64,000 nt of DNA from positions 1 through 64,000 of the forward strand of contig JBDHKD010000016.1 of the NCBI GenBank assembly GCA_039586575.1, written 5' to 3'. This DNA is from G020344215 sp039586575. Its GTDB lineage: Bacteria; Gemmatimonadota; Gemmatimonadetes; Palauibacterales; KS3-K002. The first letter of the stretch is position 1, and each line of letters starts with the position of its first letter. The notes under the pieces are model-generated. The model ran no database searches. It was given only the letters and a program-made list of their open reading frames with translations, and was not told the origin of the DNA. Made by a program: the position numbers and the translations under genes. This document shows, piece by piece, positions 53,109 through 62,434 of this stretch.

Positions 53109-55504
53109 ATCGAGAGTCGGGTAGCCGCAGTCGATGGGCCGCGCGGCTCGAGGTAGTCGCCGAGCTGGCCTGGCTGATCAACACGACCTTCGATCTCGAC
53201 GAGATCTTCCGGACGGCGATCCTCAAGATCAAGCAAGTGCTCGAGTTCAGGCGTGCGAGCGTCGTGCTGGTCGCGTACGATCGCCGGACGTATCACCTGC
53301 ACACGCTGTACGACGCGGCGCAGGGCGGCTTCGTCAAGGAGGAGGGAACGTTCCCGATCGGGCAGGGCCTGACCGGCAAGGCGATCCAGACGGGTGAAGC
53401 GATCCTGGTCAACGAGTTCGTCGGCACGGATGGGATCCGCACCGGCGGCGAGCAGAACGTGGCCGCGTTGATCGTACCGCTCCATGTCGGTGACCAGGTC
53501 ATCGGTACGCTGAACTTCGGCGCCCAGGAAACGGTGAGGTTCACCGAGGACGACCTCGAGCTGGCCGGCCTGCTGGGTCGCCAGCTCGCCACCTCGCTCT
53601 ACTACTCCCGGCTGCTCGCCACCATACAGGCCCAGCGCGAGGCGCTCGAGCGCGAGCACACGCGTGTGCGCTCGGAGCGGTCGCGCCTCGAGGCGCTCAT
53701 CGATGCGAGCGACGCGGCGATCATGATGGTCAGCGACGAGCAGGTGACCTACGCCAACCGGGCGATGGCGGATCTGCTCGGACTGCCGCAGGAGGTCATC
53801 GTCGGCAGCCCGCTGGAGGAGATCAATCGGGTGCTGTCGCGCTCGTTTGCCGACGGCGAGGCGCTAACGGCGCAGATCCACGCCTTGCAGAGTGGGAGCG
53901 CATCGTTACGCGATCGGGTCGAGCTGGTCTTTCCGCGAAAGCTCGTCTGCCAGCGAACGGTCGCGACAGTGAGAGGTGCGGAGGGCGAGGTGTTGGGCCA
54001 CCTCATCCTGTACCGCGATGTGACGGCGGAGGCGGAAGCGGCGGCGGCGAAGAGCGAGTTCGTCTCGGTGGTGAGTCACGAGCTGCGGACGCCGCTGACT
54101 TCGGTCAAGACATCGCTCAACCTTCTGGCGCGCGGCGCCGCGGGCACGATCCCGGATAGTATCCTCGATCTGCTGGAGATTGCGCTGCGCAACCTCGACC
54201 GCCTGATTCGGCTGGTCGACGATCTGCTGGACCTGTCGCGCATCGAGAGCGGTCGCGTCGTGACGAAGCTGGTGCCGATATCGGTGGACGAGGCGGCGGT
54301 GCGGGCCGTCGATGCGGTAGCGGCCTTCGCCGAGGAACAACAGGTGTCCATCGAGCTCGACGACACCGACCCTGACACGCAGGTCATGGCGGACGCGGAT
54401 CGGTTGCAACAAGTCATCGTCAACCTGCTGTCGAACGCGATCAAGTTCTCGCCGGCGGGCGGCCGGGTCGCGCTGAGCTGGTGGAAGCAGGCGGATCAAG
54501 CGGTGCTGAGGATCACCGATCAGGGCCCCGGTATACCGGCCGATCAGCTGGAGGAGATCTTCGAGAAGTTCCGCCAGCTCGAGCGGGCGGATACCCGAGA
54601 GCACGGCGGCGCCGGCCTGGGTCTCCCTATCTGCCGGGCGATCGTCGAGCAGTTCGGCGGCCACATGTGGGCCGAGAGCGGGGAGGGCCCGGGGGCGCGG
54701 TTCTTCGTCCGCCTGCGGTTGGCCTACGGAGAGCGGAAGATCGAAGAGCCGCCGCCGGGAATCGTGGCCGGCCCGAAACGGGTTCTGTTGGTGGAGAAGG
54801 ATCCCGACCTGCTGCGGCTGTTGCAGGCGCAGTTCGAGGCCGAGGGGTGGGAGGCGGTTGGCGAGTCGCGCGGGGCGGACGCGCTGGATCGACTGGCCGG
54901 GGCGGGCGTCGATATCGTGGTGGCGGGCCTGGAGCTGGTAGACATGCACGGGCTGGAGCTGATGCAGAGGCTGAGGAGCTCGCCGGCCAGCGCGGACATC
55001 CCGGCGCTGCTCACCGGGCCCGGTGGTGACGAGAGCCAGGCGGTGGCGTTTGGCGCCGACGGCTGGTTGGTGGGTGATGCCGATGCCCTGATGGCGCAGG
55101 CGGAGCGTCTGATCGCCGCTCCGCGGCGGCGCGTGGTGATGCTGATCGAAGATGACCCGGCGGTCCGTTCGGTGGTGGCTCGCGGCTTGAGGCGCGCGGG
55201 TCTCGCCTGCCTGGAGGTCGCGACCGGAGAGGCGGGCTTGGATCTCGCTCGTCAGCGTGCGCCCGACGTCTTGCTGGCCGATGTCGAGCTGCCCGGTAAG
55301 GGCGGGCTGGAGGTGTTGCGAGAGTTCCGCCAAGATCCCAGACTGGCCGATGTTCCGGCCATCGTGATAACGGGTCACGCGAGTGCGGAAACGCTAGCGG
55401 CGATCGAGGCGCAGCAGGCTTTCGTTGTAACGAAGCCGTTCGGCGTGGCAACGGTGTTACGGGAGGTCGAGCGTGCCATCGGGCCTAGTGCCGGGGCCGG
55501 CTAG
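53105..55504 (+). CDS. Hybrid histidine kinase: GAF-PAS-HisKA-HATPase-REC-REC
   Basis: This 799-residue protein has a GAF domain (about 15-165), a coiled coil, a PAS domain (about 195-300) and a HisKA with SHELRTPLTS (His325). A HATPase domain (NLLSNAIKFSP, DQGPGIP, GAGLGLPICR) follows. Two receivers end it. The first (from about 558) has Gly608 in place of the phospho-acceptor Asp and no conserved Lys, so it is a pseudo-receiver. The second (from about 675) is intact, with Asp726 and Lys777. No transmembrane helices are seen, so it senses a cytoplasmic signal. Confidence 0.93.
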   Translation: MNRESGSRSRWAARLEVVAELAWLINTTFDLDEIFRTAILKIKQVLEFRRASVVLVAYDRRTYHLHTLYDAAQGGFVKEEGTFPIGQGLTGKAIQTGEAILVNEFVGTDGIRTGGEQNVAALIVPLHVGDQVIGTLNFGAQETVRFTEDDLELAGLLGRQLATSLYYSRLLATIQAQREALEREHTRVRSERSRLEALIDASDAAIMMVSDEQVTYANRAMADLLGLPQEVIVGSPLEEINRVLSRSFADGEALTAQIHALQSGSASLRDRVELVFPRKLVCQRTVATVRGAEGEVLGHLILYRDVTAEAEAAAAKSEFVSVVSHELRTPLTSVKTSLNLLARGAAGTIPDSILDLLEIALRNLDRLIRLVDDLLDLSRIESGRVVTKLVPISVDEAAVRAVDAVAAFAEEQQVSIELDDTDPDTQVMADADRLQQVIVNLLSNAIKFSPAGGRVALSWWKQADQAVLRITDQGPGIPADQLEEIFEKFRQLERADTREHGGAGLGLPICRAIVEQFGGHMWAESGEGPGARFFVRLRLAYGERKIEEPPPGIVAGPKRVLLVEKDPDLLRLLQAQFEAEGWEAVGESRGADALDRLAGAGVDIVVAGLELVDMHGLELMQRLRSSPASADIPALLTGPGGDESQAVAFGADGWLVGDADALMAQAERLIAAPRRRVVMLIEDDPAVRSVVARGLRRAGLACLEVATGEAGLDLARQRAPDVLLADVELPGKGGLEVLREFRQDPRLADVPAIVITGHASAETLAAIEAQQAFVVTKPFGVATVLREVERAIGPSAGAG

Positions 55505-55551
55505 GATATCGTGACGACCGGGATCACGTTCGGATAGGAATGGGAGTGAAG

Positions 55552-57378
55552 ATGGAACAGATAGTCGAGTGCGTACCGAACTTCTCCGAAGGTCGGAACG
55601 ATGCGGTGATAAAGGAAATCACCGACGTGATCGAAGGTGCCCTTGGCATCACGCTGCTGGACGTCGATCCGGGACGCGACACGAATCGAACCGTAGTGAC
55701 GTTCGTCGGAGCACCGCAAGCGGTGTCGGAAGCGGCGTTCCGTGCGGTGAAGCGCGCGGCAGAAGTCATCGACATGCGGAAGCACCAGGGCGCCCACCCG
55801 CGCTTCGGCGCCACTGACGTCTGCCCCTTCGTCCCGGTGGCCGGAGTGACGATGGACGACTGTGTGGAGATCGCCCGCGCGGTGGGCGAACGCATCGGCG
55901 CGGAGCTTGGCATACCGATCTATCTATACGAGCACGCGGCGACTCGGCCCGAGCGTAGAAATCTGGCGAAGGTGCGGGCCGGCGAATACGAGGGGCTGGC
56001 GGAGAAGCTCAAGGATCCGGATTGGAAGCCCGACTTCGGTCCAACCACGTTCAATCCGGGCGCCGGCGCCACCGCCGTCGGTGCGCGAGAGTTCCTGATC
56101 GCCTACAACATCGACCTGAATACCACCGACCGGCGTTACGCGAACGAAATCGCTTACGTGCTGCGGGAGCGCGGGCGCTGGAAACGACGGGGCAATACCG
56201 AACCCTTCTACTACAAGGGCGAGGTCGTGCGGTTTCCGGAGGACGGTAGCTACCCGTGTGGCCCGTGCGACTTCGTCGCGGGCTCGTTCGATGAGCTCGC
56301 CCAGCACTACAGTGAAGTCCACGGCGGTGATCTACGGCAGCGCTACGAGGATCTGGGGATCGATCCCGCCAACCCCAGCGGCCCGGTCTTCACCGACGGC
56401 ATGTTCGGGCAGGTGAAGGCGATCGGCTGGGTGATCGATGACTACAAGCGTGCACAGATCAGCATGAACCTCACGGACTACAAGGTGAGTCCGCCGCACG
56501 CAGTGCTCGAGGCCGCCAGGGAGGAGGCGCGCAAGAGAGGGATTACCGTCACCGGCTCGGAGATCGTCGGCGTAGTGCCCTACGCGGCGATGCGCGAGTC
56601 GGCGAAGTACTACCTTAAGCGGATGCGGAAGTCGAGCGGCCTGCCCGTTCCCGATCTAATGGAGACGGCGATCCAGTCGATGGGCCTCAGGGATGTGGCT
56701 CCGTTCGAGGCGGAGGAGAAGATCCTGGGCATGCCGCGTGTGGATGGACCACTCGTGATGCGCCCGACCTTCGACTTCGTGGATGAGGTGTCGCGGGACA
56801 CCCCGGCGCCCGGCGGCGGTTCGGTAGCCGCTCTGGCTGGTGCGCTGGGCGGCGCGCTGGCGGGGATGGTGGCCAACCTGTCGGTCGGCAAGGGCGAGTT
56901 CGACGAGCACTACGATACGCTTTGCTCGATCGCCGAGCGCGCCCAGGAGGTGAAAGACGACCTGGTGCGCGGGGTCGATGAGGATACCCGGGCGTTCGAC
57001 TCGGTGATCGAGGCGATGCGGATGCCGAAAGACACCGAGGCCGAGAGGGCGGAGCGTGCCGCGGCGATGGAAGAGGGGTACAAGGCGGCGACGCGCGTGC
57101 CGCTCGGCACCGCGGAACGGTGTCGTGACGCCCTGCTACTTTGTCGGGAGATGGCGGAGCTGGCCGACCCGGAGATGGTCAGCGATGTGGGGACCGGTGC
57201 CCACATGGCGCGGGCGGGCGCCTACGCCGCTGCTTATAACGTGCGTATCAACCTGCGCCACATCTCGGATGCAGGCTTCAATAGAGAGGTGCGGGAACGG
57301 GTCGATGTAATCCTGGTGGAGTGCGACGAGCTGGCGGCGGCCGCCGTGGACAAGGTCGAGGAGGTGTTGGGAGAGTGA
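55552..57378 (+). CDS. ftcD: Bifunctional FtcD: glutamate formimidoyltransferase / formimidoyltetrahydrofolate cyclodeaminase
   Basis: This 608-residue fusion acts in histidine degradation, moving the formimino group to folate and releasing ammonia. The N-terminal transferase begins IVECVPNFSEGRND and has VDPGRDTNRTVVTFVG, KHQGAHPRFGATDVCP, and VKAIGWVI with ISMNLTDYKVSPPHAV. The C-terminal cyclodeaminase has DTPAPGGGSVAALAGALGGA. Between residues about 212 and 282 lies an insertion with C-X2-C-X12-H-X4-H (Cys236, Cys239, His252, His257), a C2H2 zinc-finger pattern. ATG 55552 follows GGGAGTGAAG; 55540 is too close to its site. Confidence 0.92.
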   Translation: MEQIVECVPNFSEGRNDAVIKEITDVIEGALGITLLDVDPGRDTNRTVVTFVGAPQAVSEAAFRAVKRAAEVIDMRKHQGAHPRFGATDVCPFVPVAGVTMDDCVEIARAVGERIGAELGIPIYLYEHAATRPERRNLAKVRAGEYEGLAEKLKDPDWKPDFGPTTFNPGAGATAVGAREFLIAYNIDLNTTDRRYANEIAYVLRERGRWKRRGNTEPFYYKGEVVRFPEDGSYPCGPCDFVAGSFDELAQHYSEVHGGDLRQRYEDLGIDPANPSGPVFTDGMFGQVKAIGWVIDDYKRAQISMNLTDYKVSPPHAVLEAAREEARKRGITVTGSEIVGVVPYAAMRESAKYYLKRMRKSSGLPVPDLMETAIQSMGLRDVAPFEAEEKILGMPRVDGPLVMRPTFDFVDEVSRDTPAPGGGSVAALAGALGGALAGMVANLSVGKGEFDEHYDTLCSIAERAQEVKDDLVRGVDEDTRAFDSVIEAMRMPKDTEAERAERAAAMEEGYKAATRVPLGTAERCRDALLLCREMAELADPEMVSDVGTGAHMARAGAYAAAYNVRINLRHISDAGFNREVRERVDVILVECDELAAAAVDKVEEVLGE

Positions 57379-57402
57379 GGGGAATCGGGAGTAAGTGAGT
57401 AA

Positions 57403-57430
57403 TCGAGTAGTTGAACACTAGAGTACTCGA
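57403..57430. repeat. Small inverted repeat between convergent genes
   Basis: TCGAGTA (57403-57409) pairs with TACTCGA (57424-57430) around a 14-nt loop, after several GAGTAA-like repeats. It sits between the ends of ftcD (plus) and a small minus-strand gene and may mark transcript ends. Confidence 0.5.
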
Positions 57431-57461
57431 ATTCAGAATAGCATCCGGTCTCGGTTCCCAG

Positions 57462-57743
57462 TCAGGTCATCCCGAGGCGTTCGACGAGAGCGGCGACCCA
57501 GTGCTTCCACTCGTCGACGGCCGCCTCCTCGTCGGCGAGATAGGCGACGGCGAGCCCGCTGGGCAGCTCGAGCTCGACGCGACACGAGCCGCTGGCGGCG
57601 CTGACCCGGAAGGCGGTACCGGGGCCCAGGTCGGGCGGCGGTCGCACGTCGCGGATGTGCGCTTCGCCGGCCGCCTCGCTGAGGTCGGCGAGCGCCTGTT
57701 GGAGCTCGGCCTGGAGCAATAGCGCGGCCTCGTGTGGAAGCAT
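57462..57743 (-). CDS. Small hypothetical protein
   Basis: A 93-residue acidic protein has an N-terminal helix (ALLLQAELQQALADLSEA) and a beta-rich middle (GTAFRVSAASGSCRVELELP). It ends with a Trp-containing helix (AAVDEWKHWVAALVERLG). I recognise no family. Overlapping longer frames on this strand look unnatural, whereas this one has balanced composition. The ribosome-binding site is weak. Confidence 0.55.
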   Translation of the reverse strand: MLPHEAALLLQAELQQALADLSEAAGEAHIRDVRPPPDLGPGTAFRVSAASGSCRVELELPSGLAVAYLADEEAAVDEWKHWVAALVERLGMT

Positions 57744-57885
57744 CGTGAGGCAAACTGGCGGGAATGCTGGATTTTGTCTAGCTTACAAGGTTGGCCGACA
57801 GGCCGGACTCCCCCCCGCCGAAACAGGCGCCAAAGGTCCAAACGAGTTCACTCATGACAGTTCACTCTATCAGGCGGAGGCCCTG

Positions 57886-58323
57886 ATGCCACGTCGTCCA
57901 ACGCTCGAAGTCGTTGTACTCATAGCAGCTCTGCTGGCCGATGCCGCGGTCCTGTACTTCGGCGAGGAGCCGGCGGCTCGGCTGAGCCTCGGGCTCCTCT
58001 TGCTCGCGCCGATCGTCTGGGCATCGGCGCGGCTCGGTGTGGTCGAGCTCGTCACCAAGTCCCCGTCCGACAAGGTGCACAAGCGTCGCTTCGTGGCACT
58101 GCGTTCCCAGGTCCAGCAGCTTCTCGATGAGATCCGGCGACTGAACTGGATGGCAGTGGACGCCGAACGCGGCTTCCGCAGCCGAGAGACGGCGCTTCGT
58201 GAGATGGACAAGATCGAGGGCCGGCTGAAAGCGCTGATCGAGGAGATCCGCGGAACCGCCGGGCAGATGTCGGCGGAGCAGGAGAATGCCGCGGCGAGCG
58301 AGCGAGAGAGTGCGGACCGCTAG
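57886..58323 (+). CDS. Membrane-anchored coiled-coil protein A
   Basis: This 145-residue protein has two N-terminal helices (LEVVVLIAALLADAAVLYFG and LSLGLLLLAPIVWASARLG), then a charged coiled coil. In it LRSQVQQLLDEIRRLNWMAV is aligned with LRSTTERLLENVRQMNRIAI of the protein at 59832-60500, and both end in an IR-x-A/T-AG motif. GGAGG precedes the ATG. The upstream open frame is unsupported. It lies 34 bp before the degenerate-Hpt gene. Confidence 0.7.
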   Translation: MPRRPTLEVVVLIAALLADAAVLYFGEEPAARLSLGLLLLAPIVWASARLGVVELVTKSPSDKVHKRRFVALRSQVQQLLDEIRRLNWMAVDAERGFRSRETALREMDKIEGRLKALIEEIRGTAGQMSAEQENAAASERESADR

Positions 58324-58357
58324 GGCCCATCTTTCCTGACCGCCAGCCTGATCGTCT

Positions 58358-59815
58358 ATGAGCCCCAGCCTACTGGAGATCTTCGCCGCTGACGCGCGTA
58401 AGTACCTGGGTCGCCTGCGAGAGGCGATGGGTACCGAGGGCCAGGCGGATGTCGACGCTTTGCGTCGTGCGGCGCGTCGCCTCCATCACGCCGCGGTGCT
58501 GGCCAACCACGACCCGGTGGCCCATGCCGCGACAGCCCTGCAGAAGGCCGCCGTTCAGGTGATCGGCGGCAAGCGGCAATGGTCGGACGACTTGGGTGCC
58601 GCGACGGAGGTCGTGATACGCGAGTTGGATAGCGTGGTCGGGGCCCTGCCGAAAGGTGATCGCGAGGCGGAGGCCCGGCTGCGAAGCGCGGCGGACGCGC
58701 TGACCGGCGAACCGGCGACGATCACACCGGCTGGCGACACGGCCGGCGCGGACCCGGCGGCGGTCACGCTGGAGGTCGATCGCGATGAGGCGGATGTCGT
58801 TCTGGCGGGATTGATCGCGGATCTCGGGGACGCCGTCGAGCGTCTCGAGAACGACCCGCGCGACCGGGAGCCGCTCAAGACGATGCTCAGGAAGATACGC
58901 CGCTTGCGCGAACTGGAGCGGGTCGAGGTGCTGTCGCCCGAGGACAAGGCACTGAGCGCGGTTGAAGAGCTTATCCTGCAGATCGCCGATCTCAACGCGA
59001 CGGTCGGTCCCGGCTACCTGACCGTCTTCCGTCACGCGCGTGAGGTGCTCGAGGGGATGCGGGCCGACGACCAGGCCGCGCCCGCCGTCGATCGGGTGGG
59101 CGGCCGCGCCGTCGAGGTCGACCGGCTGAAAGAGAGCGTGATGGAGAAGGTGCGGCGGGCGCGACAGGTCGTCTGGGTCAGCGATCTGTTCTTTCCCGAG
59201 GGGCCGCATATCGTTGCTTGTCCGGTAGCGACGGAACAGGGGGGATCACCCGAACGCTACTTCCTGCAGGAAGCGACGCAGCGTCTCGAGCGCAGCGAGA
59301 ACCTGCGCCGCACGATGCTCGAGTCGAACACCGAGCAGATGCGGCTGGCCGGGGAATCGCTGGCCAACACACTGCGCCATCTGCGTGAACGCGCGGCGGC
59401 TTTCAACCACATGAAGATGGGGCGCGTCGCGCGCCGCGCCGCAGCGGCGCTGCGCGCTCAGCTGGTTCGACCACCGGCGCAGCTGAAGGCACTGGCGACG
59501 GGTTTCGGGCCGGTGTTCACCAACCTGCGTGTTTACCTGGAAACGGATGACGAGCGCGCGCGCCTGCGCGCCGTCGGCGATGCGGAGGAGGCGCTTCACC
59601 GGGCGATCGCCGGTGGACAGGTGGAGGCCGTGGTTCCGGCCGCGGCGGAGTTCGACCCGGATGCCGCTTTGCAGCAGGCACTCGCGTTGCGGACGCGCAT
59701 CGATGAACGTCTAAAACAGCTGACCGGACCGGCGGCGGAGGATATGCGGCACGACCTGGAAGAGTTGTTCGACTTGATCGCGCAATACGTGTCGGCTGCA
59801 GCGGAAAGGCACTAG
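58358..59815 (+). CDS. Coiled-coil protein with degenerate Hpt-like N-terminus
   Basis: This 485-residue protein has an N-terminal helix bundle, DALRRAARRLHHAAVLANHD. It aligns with the Hpt motif AAHSLKGTAA of the protein at 52737, but has Arg40 where the phospho-His should be. A second helical block (about 140-240) and a long C-terminal coiled-coil part follow. No catalytic domain is evident. Function is unknown; a structural or scaffold part in signalling is my inference. It is flanked by two related membrane coiled-coil proteins. Confidence 0.6.
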   Translation: MSPSLLEIFAADARKYLGRLREAMGTEGQADVDALRRAARRLHHAAVLANHDPVAHAATALQKAAVQVIGGKRQWSDDLGAATEVVIRELDSVVGALPKGDREAEARLRSAADALTGEPATITPAGDTAGADPAAVTLEVDRDEADVVLAGLIADLGDAVERLENDPRDREPLKTMLRKIRRLRELERVEVLSPEDKALSAVEELILQIADLNATVGPGYLTVFRHAREVLEGMRADDQAAPAVDRVGGRAVEVDRLKESVMEKVRRARQVVWVSDLFFPEGPHIVACPVATEQGGSPERYFLQEATQRLERSENLRRTMLESNTEQMRLAGESLANTLRHLRERAAAFNHMKMGRVARRAAAALRAQLVRPPAQLKALATGFGPVFTNLRVYLETDDERARLRAVGDAEEALHRAIAGGQVEAVVPAAAEFDPDAALQQALALRTRIDERLKQLTGPAAEDMRHDLEELFDLIAQYVSAAAERH

Positions 59816-59831
59816 GCAGGCGGTTCACTTC

Positions 59832-60500
59832 TCAGTTCTTATCGGACTCTTCTTCTTCTTCTTCTTCTTCTTCTTCCTCCGAGTCGGTGGCGACTCGTGC
59901 CGCCTCTTCCGCCTGTGCTTCGAGCTCGTCGAGCATGCGGTCGGTCTCGTCGCTTTCCTCGGGCTCGGTGTCCTCGGCGGCGTCCGTGGCGACGGCTACC
60001 TTCTCTTCTTCCTGCTCATCGCGCTGGGCTTTGGGTAGCACGACGTGGGGCTGCACGACCTTACCGGGTCGTGCGCTATGTTCCTCGGTCGGTGTGGGCA
60101 CACCGGCGGCTTTGCGGATGTCGTCGATGACGTCTCGCATCAAGGCGGAGAGGCGATCGAGCTCGGCCGACGCGTGACGCGGCGACAACCGGCCCTCGCG
60201 GCCGTCGATGGCGATCCGGTTCATCTGGCGGACGTTCTCGAGCAGGCGCTCGGTGGTGGAGCGCAGGCGGCCGTACTTGCGCCGATCGAGGCCTTGCTTC
60301 TGGGTTCTGAGCTGGTCGAGCAACGGGTTCTCGATCAGCGTTTCCTCCCGCGAGCGGGCCATGAAGAAGGTGCCGATAAAGACGACGATCGCGACAATGG
60401 CCCGCAAGATCGGGTGCTCGAACGCGAGGACGGCCAGGGCCAAGAAGAGGGCTCCCGCCCCGACCACCACCCAGTTGGTGCCTGTCTCCTGCTCGGCCAT
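59832..60500 (-). CDS. Membrane-anchored coiled-coil protein B with acidic tail
   Basis: This 222-residue protein has two membrane helices (WVVVGAGALFLALAVLAF, LRAIVAIVVFIGTFFMARS), then a coiled coil related to protein A (LRSTTERLLENVRQMNRIAI, and DVIDDIRKAAGV). The C-terminal third is acidic and ends in a run of 11 Glu and SDKN. The Glu run comes from a TCT microsatellite. It is convergent with the degenerate-Hpt gene, 16 bp apart. Confidence 0.7.
   Translation of the reverse strand: MAEQETGTNWVVVGAGALFLALAVLAFEHPILRAIVAIVVFIGTFFMARSREETLIENPLLDQLRTQKQGLDRRKYGRLRSTTERLLENVRQMNRIAIDGREGRLSPRHASAELDRLSALMRDVIDDIRKAAGVPTPTEEHSARPGKVVQPHVVLPKAQRDEQEEEKVAVATDAAEDTEPEESDETDRMLDELEAQAEEAARVATDSEEEEEEEEEEESDKN
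59848..59876. repeat. TCT/AGA trinucleotide microsatellite
   Basis: Nearly ten tandem TCT units (29 bp) on the plus strand encode part of the terminal Glu run of protein B. In-frame length changes would alter only the acidic tail. Confidence 0.9.
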
Positions 60501-60679
60501 CCCCGAACGTCTCCTGAAGCCGATGTGGTCGGTTGATCTGCCGACACCAGGTCAAGTGTCTGTAGGATGCATATTTGGGGGCTGTGGCGCCAGTCCAGCG
60601 CGGTGGGGTTTGCGCGGCTGGCAAACGTGATCAGATTGTAGGGTGGATCGCAGGTCAGGATCCCAGACCGGAGAAGGCC

Positions 60680-62434
60680 ATGGGAAAGTCCCCTCTCGGC
60701 GAAGACCGGGTCATCCGGGTAGCGTTGTGCCAGTGCAACGTTGTGGTCGGCGACATCGACGGGAACGTGGGGAAGATCCGTGACAGTCTCGAGCGGGTGC
60801 GTGAGTTTGGGGCCGACCTGGCGCTGTTTCCTGAGCTGACCGTCACAGGTTACCCGCCGGAAGACCTGTTGCTGAAGCCTCATTTCGCCGAGCGGGCGGA
60901 GGCGGCGCTTCGTGATTTGGCGGGCGACGTACGCGATGTGGTGGCCGTGATCGGGTTTCCGGAGCTGTGCGACGACCTGTTCAACACGGCGGCCGTGATC
61001 ACCGGTGGGGAAATCGCCGCCAAGTATCGCAAGAGCTACTTGCCGAACTACGGAGTCTTCGACGAGCAGCGGTATTTCGCTCGCGGCCAGGACACGCTGG
61101 TGCTGGACATGGACGGCGTGAAGGTGGGGGTAACGATCTGCGAGGATCTCTGGTATCCGGGCGGTCCGGCGCAGCGGGCGGTGCTCGACGGCAAGGCCGA
61201 CGTGCTGGTGAACATGTCGGCCTCCCCGTACAGCCGAGGTAAGGGTACGGTTCGCGAGCGCATGCTCGCGACTCGCTGCGAGGACTACGGGTGCTTCCTG
61301 GCGTTCTGTAACACCGTGGGTGGGCAGGACGAGTTGGTGTTCGACGGGCACAGTCTGGTGATCGACCCGCGCGGCACCGTGATGGCGCGCGGCAAGCAGT
61401 TTGCCGAAGACCTCCTGTTGATCGACCTCGATCTGCGCGGTGTCTCGCGCCGCCGCCTGCACGACCCGCGTTGGCGGCAGCGTCCGCCGGCCCCCGTTGA
61501 CGGAGTGAAGATCGCGCCCGTTCGTAGACCGCGACGCAAGAAGCCGGAGATCGAGACGCCCGCGCTCAGGGAGCTGCTCGACCCCGAGGCGGAGGTGTAC
61601 CAGGCTCTGTTGCTGGGCACGACCGACTATTTCCGCAAGAACGGCTTCCGGCACGCGGTCCTCGGACTCTCCGGTGGGATCGACTCGGCGCTCGCTCTCG
61701 CCGTCGCGGTGGACGCTCTGGGGTCGGACGCCGTTACCGCCGTCTCTATGCCGTCGCGTTACACGGCGGCGGAGAACCGCGAGGACGCTGCGACATTGGC
61801 CCGACGATTGGGTGTCGACTTCGTGGAGATCCCGATCGACGGCGTGTTCGGCTGTTACCTGCAGGCGCTCGAGGAGCGGTTCCAAGACACCGAGCCCAAC
61901 GTGGCCGAGGAGAACATCCAGGCACGCATCCGCGGCAACTTCCTCATGGCGCTCTCCAACAAGTTCGGCTGGCTCGTCCTGGCGACCGGTAACAAGAGTG
62001 AGATGAGCGTCGGCTACGCCACCCTCTACGGCGACATGGCCGGCGGCTTCGCGTTGCTCAAGGACGTCCCCAAGACCTGGGTCTACAGGCTCTCGCGCTG
62101 GCGCAACCGCGACGGCGAGTTCATCCCGGAGCGGATCATCGCCAAGCCGCCGTCCGCCGAGCTGAGCGAGAACCAGCTCGACAGCGATGCCCTGCCGCCT
62201 TATGAGATCCTCGACCCCATCATCGAGGCCTACGTCGAGGAGGACCGCAGCCCCGAGGAGATCGCAAAGCAAGGGTTCGATCGGGGGTTGGTTTATGAGG
62301 TCGTCGAGATGATCGATCGGGCCGAGTATAAGCGCCGGCAGGCGCCGCCCGGCATCCGCATCTCGCCGCGCGCCTTCGGCAAAGACCGGCGACTGCCGAT
62401 GACGAATCGGTATCGACCGTCCCCGCCGCACTAG
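60680..62434 (+). CDS. nadE: NAD+ synthetase, glutamine-dependent
   Basis: This 584-residue enzyme makes NAD from deamido-NAD and ammonia taken from glutamine. The N-terminal nitrilase-like glutaminase has Glu in LFPELTVTGYPPEDLL, Lys in YRKSYLPNYGVFDE and Cys in VTICEDLWYPGG. The C-terminal synthetase has the GLSGGIDSALALAVAVD P-loop, TGNKSEMSVGYATLYGD and RIIAKPPSAEL. The ATG at 60680 follows GGAGAAGG. The open frame upstream to 60575 is not supported. Confidence 0.95.
   Translation: MGKSPLGEDRVIRVALCQCNVVVGDIDGNVGKIRDSLERVREFGADLALFPELTVTGYPPEDLLLKPHFAERAEAALRDLAGDVRDVVAVIGFPELCDDLFNTAAVITGGEIAAKYRKSYLPNYGVFDEQRYFARGQDTLVLDMDGVKVGVTICEDLWYPGGPAQRAVLDGKADVLVNMSASPYSRGKGTVRERMLATRCEDYGCFLAFCNTVGGQDELVFDGHSLVIDPRGTVMARGKQFAEDLLLIDLDLRGVSRRRLHDPRWRQRPPAPVDGVKIAPVRRPRRKKPEIETPALRELLDPEAEVYQALLLGTTDYFRKNGFRHAVLGLSGGIDSALALAVAVDALGSDAVTAVSMPSRYTAAENREDAATLARRLGVDFVEIPIDGVFGCYLQALEERFQDTEPNVAEENIQARIRGNFLMALSNKFGWLVLATGNKSEMSVGYATLYGDMAGGFALLKDVPKTWVYRLSRWRNRDGEFIPERIIAKPPSAELSENQLDSDALPPYEILDPIIEAYVEEDRSPEEIAKQGFDRGLVYEVVEMIDRAEYKRRQAPPGIRISPRAFGKDRRLPMTNRYRPSPPH

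Noticed and set aside
59848..59876. Microsatellite as an on/off phase-variation switch
   Set aside because: The repeat unit is three bases and only four residues follow it, so length changes cannot shift the frame of a functional part.
60335..62431. Long open frame of 698 codons on the minus strand
   Set aside because: It is antisense to nadE, which has full family motifs; the translation is Arg/His-rich without any domain. GC-rich third positions keep such shadow frames open.
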